Shown one piece after another: positions 4,083-5,564 of a DNA stretch of 5,564 nt (positions are counted from its first letter, which is position 1; the number at the start of each line of letters is the position of its first letter). Under the pieces are notes generated by a model. It saw nothing but the letters and a program-made list of their open reading frames with translations. It did no database searches and was not told the DNA's origin. The stretch comes from Candidatus Shapirobacteria bacterium CG09_land_8_20_14_0_10_38_17 (GTDB lineage: Bacteria; Patescibacteriota; Microgenomatia; 0-14-0-10-38-17), in the NCBI GenBank assembly GCA_002774085.1, contig PEZH01000052.1, forward strand, positions 1-5,564, read 5' to 3'. The position numbers were made by a program, and so were the translations under genes.

Positions 4083-5480
4083 ATGTTAGAAAAACGGACG
4101 GAGATTAAGGATACTGTTAATAAAGTTAGTAAAAAGGTGTTTCTTTATGGTTGGGTTAATAGTGTCCGCGATCATGGCAAATTGATTTTTGTTGACCTTC
4201 GTGATCGCTCAGGAATAATTCAGTTAGTAGGTGATAATAAGCTATTAGATGGATTAAAGAATGAATTTGTTTTACAAATTGCAGGTCAAGTTCAAGCTCG
4301 TCCCCCAAAGCTTGTTAATCCTAAGATTAAAACAGGAAAAGTCGAAGTTAAGGTAGAAAAAGTAAAAATTTTGTCTCAATCTTTAGATTTACCCTTTAAT
4401 GTTAGTGATGACGGTAAAGAAATAAATGAGAACCTTAGATTAAAGTATCGTTATTTGGATTTACGCCGGCCGCGGATGAGAAAAAATTTGTTGGTTAGGC
4501 AAAGAGCGATTGAATTTATCCGTAACTGGTTGATTAAGAATGACTTTTGGGAAATTGAAACGCCAATTTTAACCAAAGCTACTCCTGAAGGAGCAAGAGA
4601 TTTTTTGGTTCCCTCCCGACTTCAGAAGGGAAATTTTTATGCTCTGCCCCAATCGCCTCAGCAATATAAACAGCTTTTGATGGTGGCGGGGATAGAAAAA
4701 TATTTTCAAATTGCTCGTTGCTTTCGTGATGAAGATCCTCGTGCCGATCGAGCCTATGGTGAGTTCACCCAGTTGGATTTGGAGATGTCTTTTGTCGATG
4801 AGAAGGATATTCTTAGTTTAACAGAAACTCTTTTTTCTCAAATGTGCCAGGAAGTATTTCCCCAAAAACATATAAGTAAAAAGCCTTTTCCACGCCTTAC
4901 TTATAAGGAGGCGATTAAGAAATATAAAACCGATAAGCCAGACTTAAGAAAAAATAAAAATGACTCCGAGGAACTGTCCTGGTGTTGGGTAGTTGATTTT
5001 CCTTTATTTGAGTGGAAGAAGCATGAAAGTCGTTTTGATGCGATGCATCATCCTTTTACGGCGCCAAAAGAGAAGTGTGTTGCCGATCTGTTAGCCAAGA
5101 AAAATTTAGGTAAATTACAGGCTAAGCAATATGATTTGATTTTAAATGGTTATGAAGTTGGGGGAGGAAGTATCAGGATTATTGACCCTCAGGTTTTAGG
5201 CGCTGTTTTTGAAGTGATGGGGCACACGCCGCAGAAAATTAAAGAAAAGTTTGGCCATTTACTGCAGGCTTTTGATTTTGGCGTTCCCCCCCACGGAGGG
5301 ATTGCCGCCGGTTTAGACAGAATTTTGATGATTTTGCAAAATGAGCCCAGCCTTCGTGAAGTAATTGCTTTCCCAATGACCGCTTCCGGTCAAACGGCGG
5401 TAATGAAAGCGCCATCGTCAGCAAGTTCGGAACAACTGAAAGAGTTGGGAATCAAAAAAAGTCCGAGGTTAAAAAGTTAA
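4083..5480 (+). CDS. aspS: Aspartyl-tRNA synthetase, bacterial type lacking the GAD insertion
   Basis: A 465-residue class II aminoacyl-tRNA synthetase that charges tRNA-Asp (and possibly tRNA-Asn) with aspartate in the cytoplasm. The N-terminal anticodon-binding OB-fold (about 18-100) contains GWVNSVRDHGKLIFVDLRD (23-41). Catalytic motifs follow: motif 1 region (about 140-165), the flipping loop TPEGARDFLVPSR (167-179), ALPQSPQQYKQ (187-197, aspartate and ATP pocket), motif 2 FRDEDPRADR to EFTQLD (214-232), NGYEVGGGSIRI (355-366) and motif 3 GGIAAGLDR (405-413). Usual bacterial AspRS is about 590 residues because a GAD domain of over 100 residues lies between KPDLR and WVVDFP. Here those motifs (285-289 and 302-307) are separated by only 12 residues. 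The motif 2 loop (RADRAYGEF) is one residue longer than E. coli RADRQPEF. The ATG is the only start codon after an in-frame stop (4059-4061). Confidence 0.95.
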   Translation: MLEKRTEIKDTVNKVSKKVFLYGWVNSVRDHGKLIFVDLRDRSGIIQLVGDNKLLDGLKNEFVLQIAGQVQARPPKLVNPKIKTGKVEVKVEKVKILSQSLDLPFNVSDDGKEINENLRLKYRYLDLRRPRMRKNLLVRQRAIEFIRNWLIKNDFWEIETPILTKATPEGARDFLVPSRLQKGNFYALPQSPQQYKQLLMVAGIEKYFQIARCFRDEDPRADRAYGEFTQLDLEMSFVDEKDILSLTETLFSQMCQEVFPQKHISKKPFPRLTYKEAIKKYKTDKPDLRKNKNDSEELSWCWVVDFPLFEWKKHESRFDAMHHPFTAPKEKCVADLLAKKNLGKLQAKQYDLILNGYEVGGGSIRIIDPQVLGAVFEVMGHTPQKIKEKFGHLLQAFDFGVPPHGGIAAGLDRILMILQNEPSLREVIAFPMTASGQTAVMKAPSSASSEQLKELGIKKSPRLKS

Positions 5481-5564
5481 AAGTTTAAAATTGTTTAGTG
5501 TTTGAGGCAGGCAACCCTTGGACGTAAAAATTAACCAATAAACAATAGGTAAAATAATATATAT
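5481..5564. other. AT-rich region after aspS with no recognised gene
   Basis: The first bases continue an A/T run around the aspS stop (TTAAAAAGTTAAAAGTTTAA, 5469-5488) similar in style to the recJ gene end. No hairpin with a T-run and no tRNA-like fold is visible. A TTAACC (5531-5536) and AATAAT (5553-5558) pair with a 16-bp spacer could be a promoter for a gene beyond the window, but AT-rich sequence makes this weak. Confidence 0.3.

Noticed and set aside
5454..5460. Frameshift at the seven-A run near the aspS end
   Set aside because: The frame remains consistent with the usual short basic AspRS tail and stops within a few codons, so no frameshift is needed.
5531..5558. Promoter for a gene beyond the window
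   Set aside because: TTAACC and AATAAT are partial matches in very AT-rich sequence and no downstream start is visible.

Overview
The window holds three complete genes, all on the + strand: recJ (single-strand DNA exonuclease, 323-2005), a RelA/SpoT-type (p)ppGpp synthetase/hydrolase (2197-3699) and aspS (aspartyl-tRNA synthetase, 4083-5480). The spacers between them are packed with small palindromic repeats. No tRNA, rRNA, CRISPR array, transposase gene or partial gene was recognised. The genes are AT-rich and the repeats contain GC-rich palindromes. All stops are TAA, UGA is never read in frame, and none of the three starts has a Shine-Dalgarno sequence. Compact versions of the proteins (a Rel lacking its C-terminal regulatory domains, an AspRS lacking the bacterial GAD insertion domain) with the repeat-rich spacers suggest a small-genome bacterium of the Candidate Phyla Radiation (Patescibacteria, Parcubacteria-like). 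That assignment is an inference from sequence style, not a search.

Layout. Bases 1-322 carry one repeat element cut by the window edge (A, 1-69), a complete one (B, 122-209, containing a perfect 30-bp palindrome), minor repeats and a likely recJ promoter. Bases 2006-2196 are almost filled by element C (2022-2170), which lies in reverse orientation relative to B and carries two tandem 22-bp GC-rich modules. Bases 3700-4082 hold element D (3731-3830, one 22-bp module), a second hairpin-rich repeat family (3889-3990) and a strong extended -10 promoter abutting the aspS start codon. Bases 5481-5564 hold no recognisable gene.

The genes work in different processes: RecJ in DNA recombination and repair, Rel in the alarmone stress response, AspRS in translation. 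Their order and orientation recall the Firmicutes arrangement recJ-apt-relA-dtd-hisS-aspS, as if apt, dtd and hisS had been lost or moved and their places were taken by repeats. The most unusual signal is in the spacers: a family of composite palindromic elements in which a discrete 22-bp palindromic module is absent, single or tandemly doubled at clean boundaries. This looks like a nested mini-element or a modular repeat that changes by whole-unit gain and loss.
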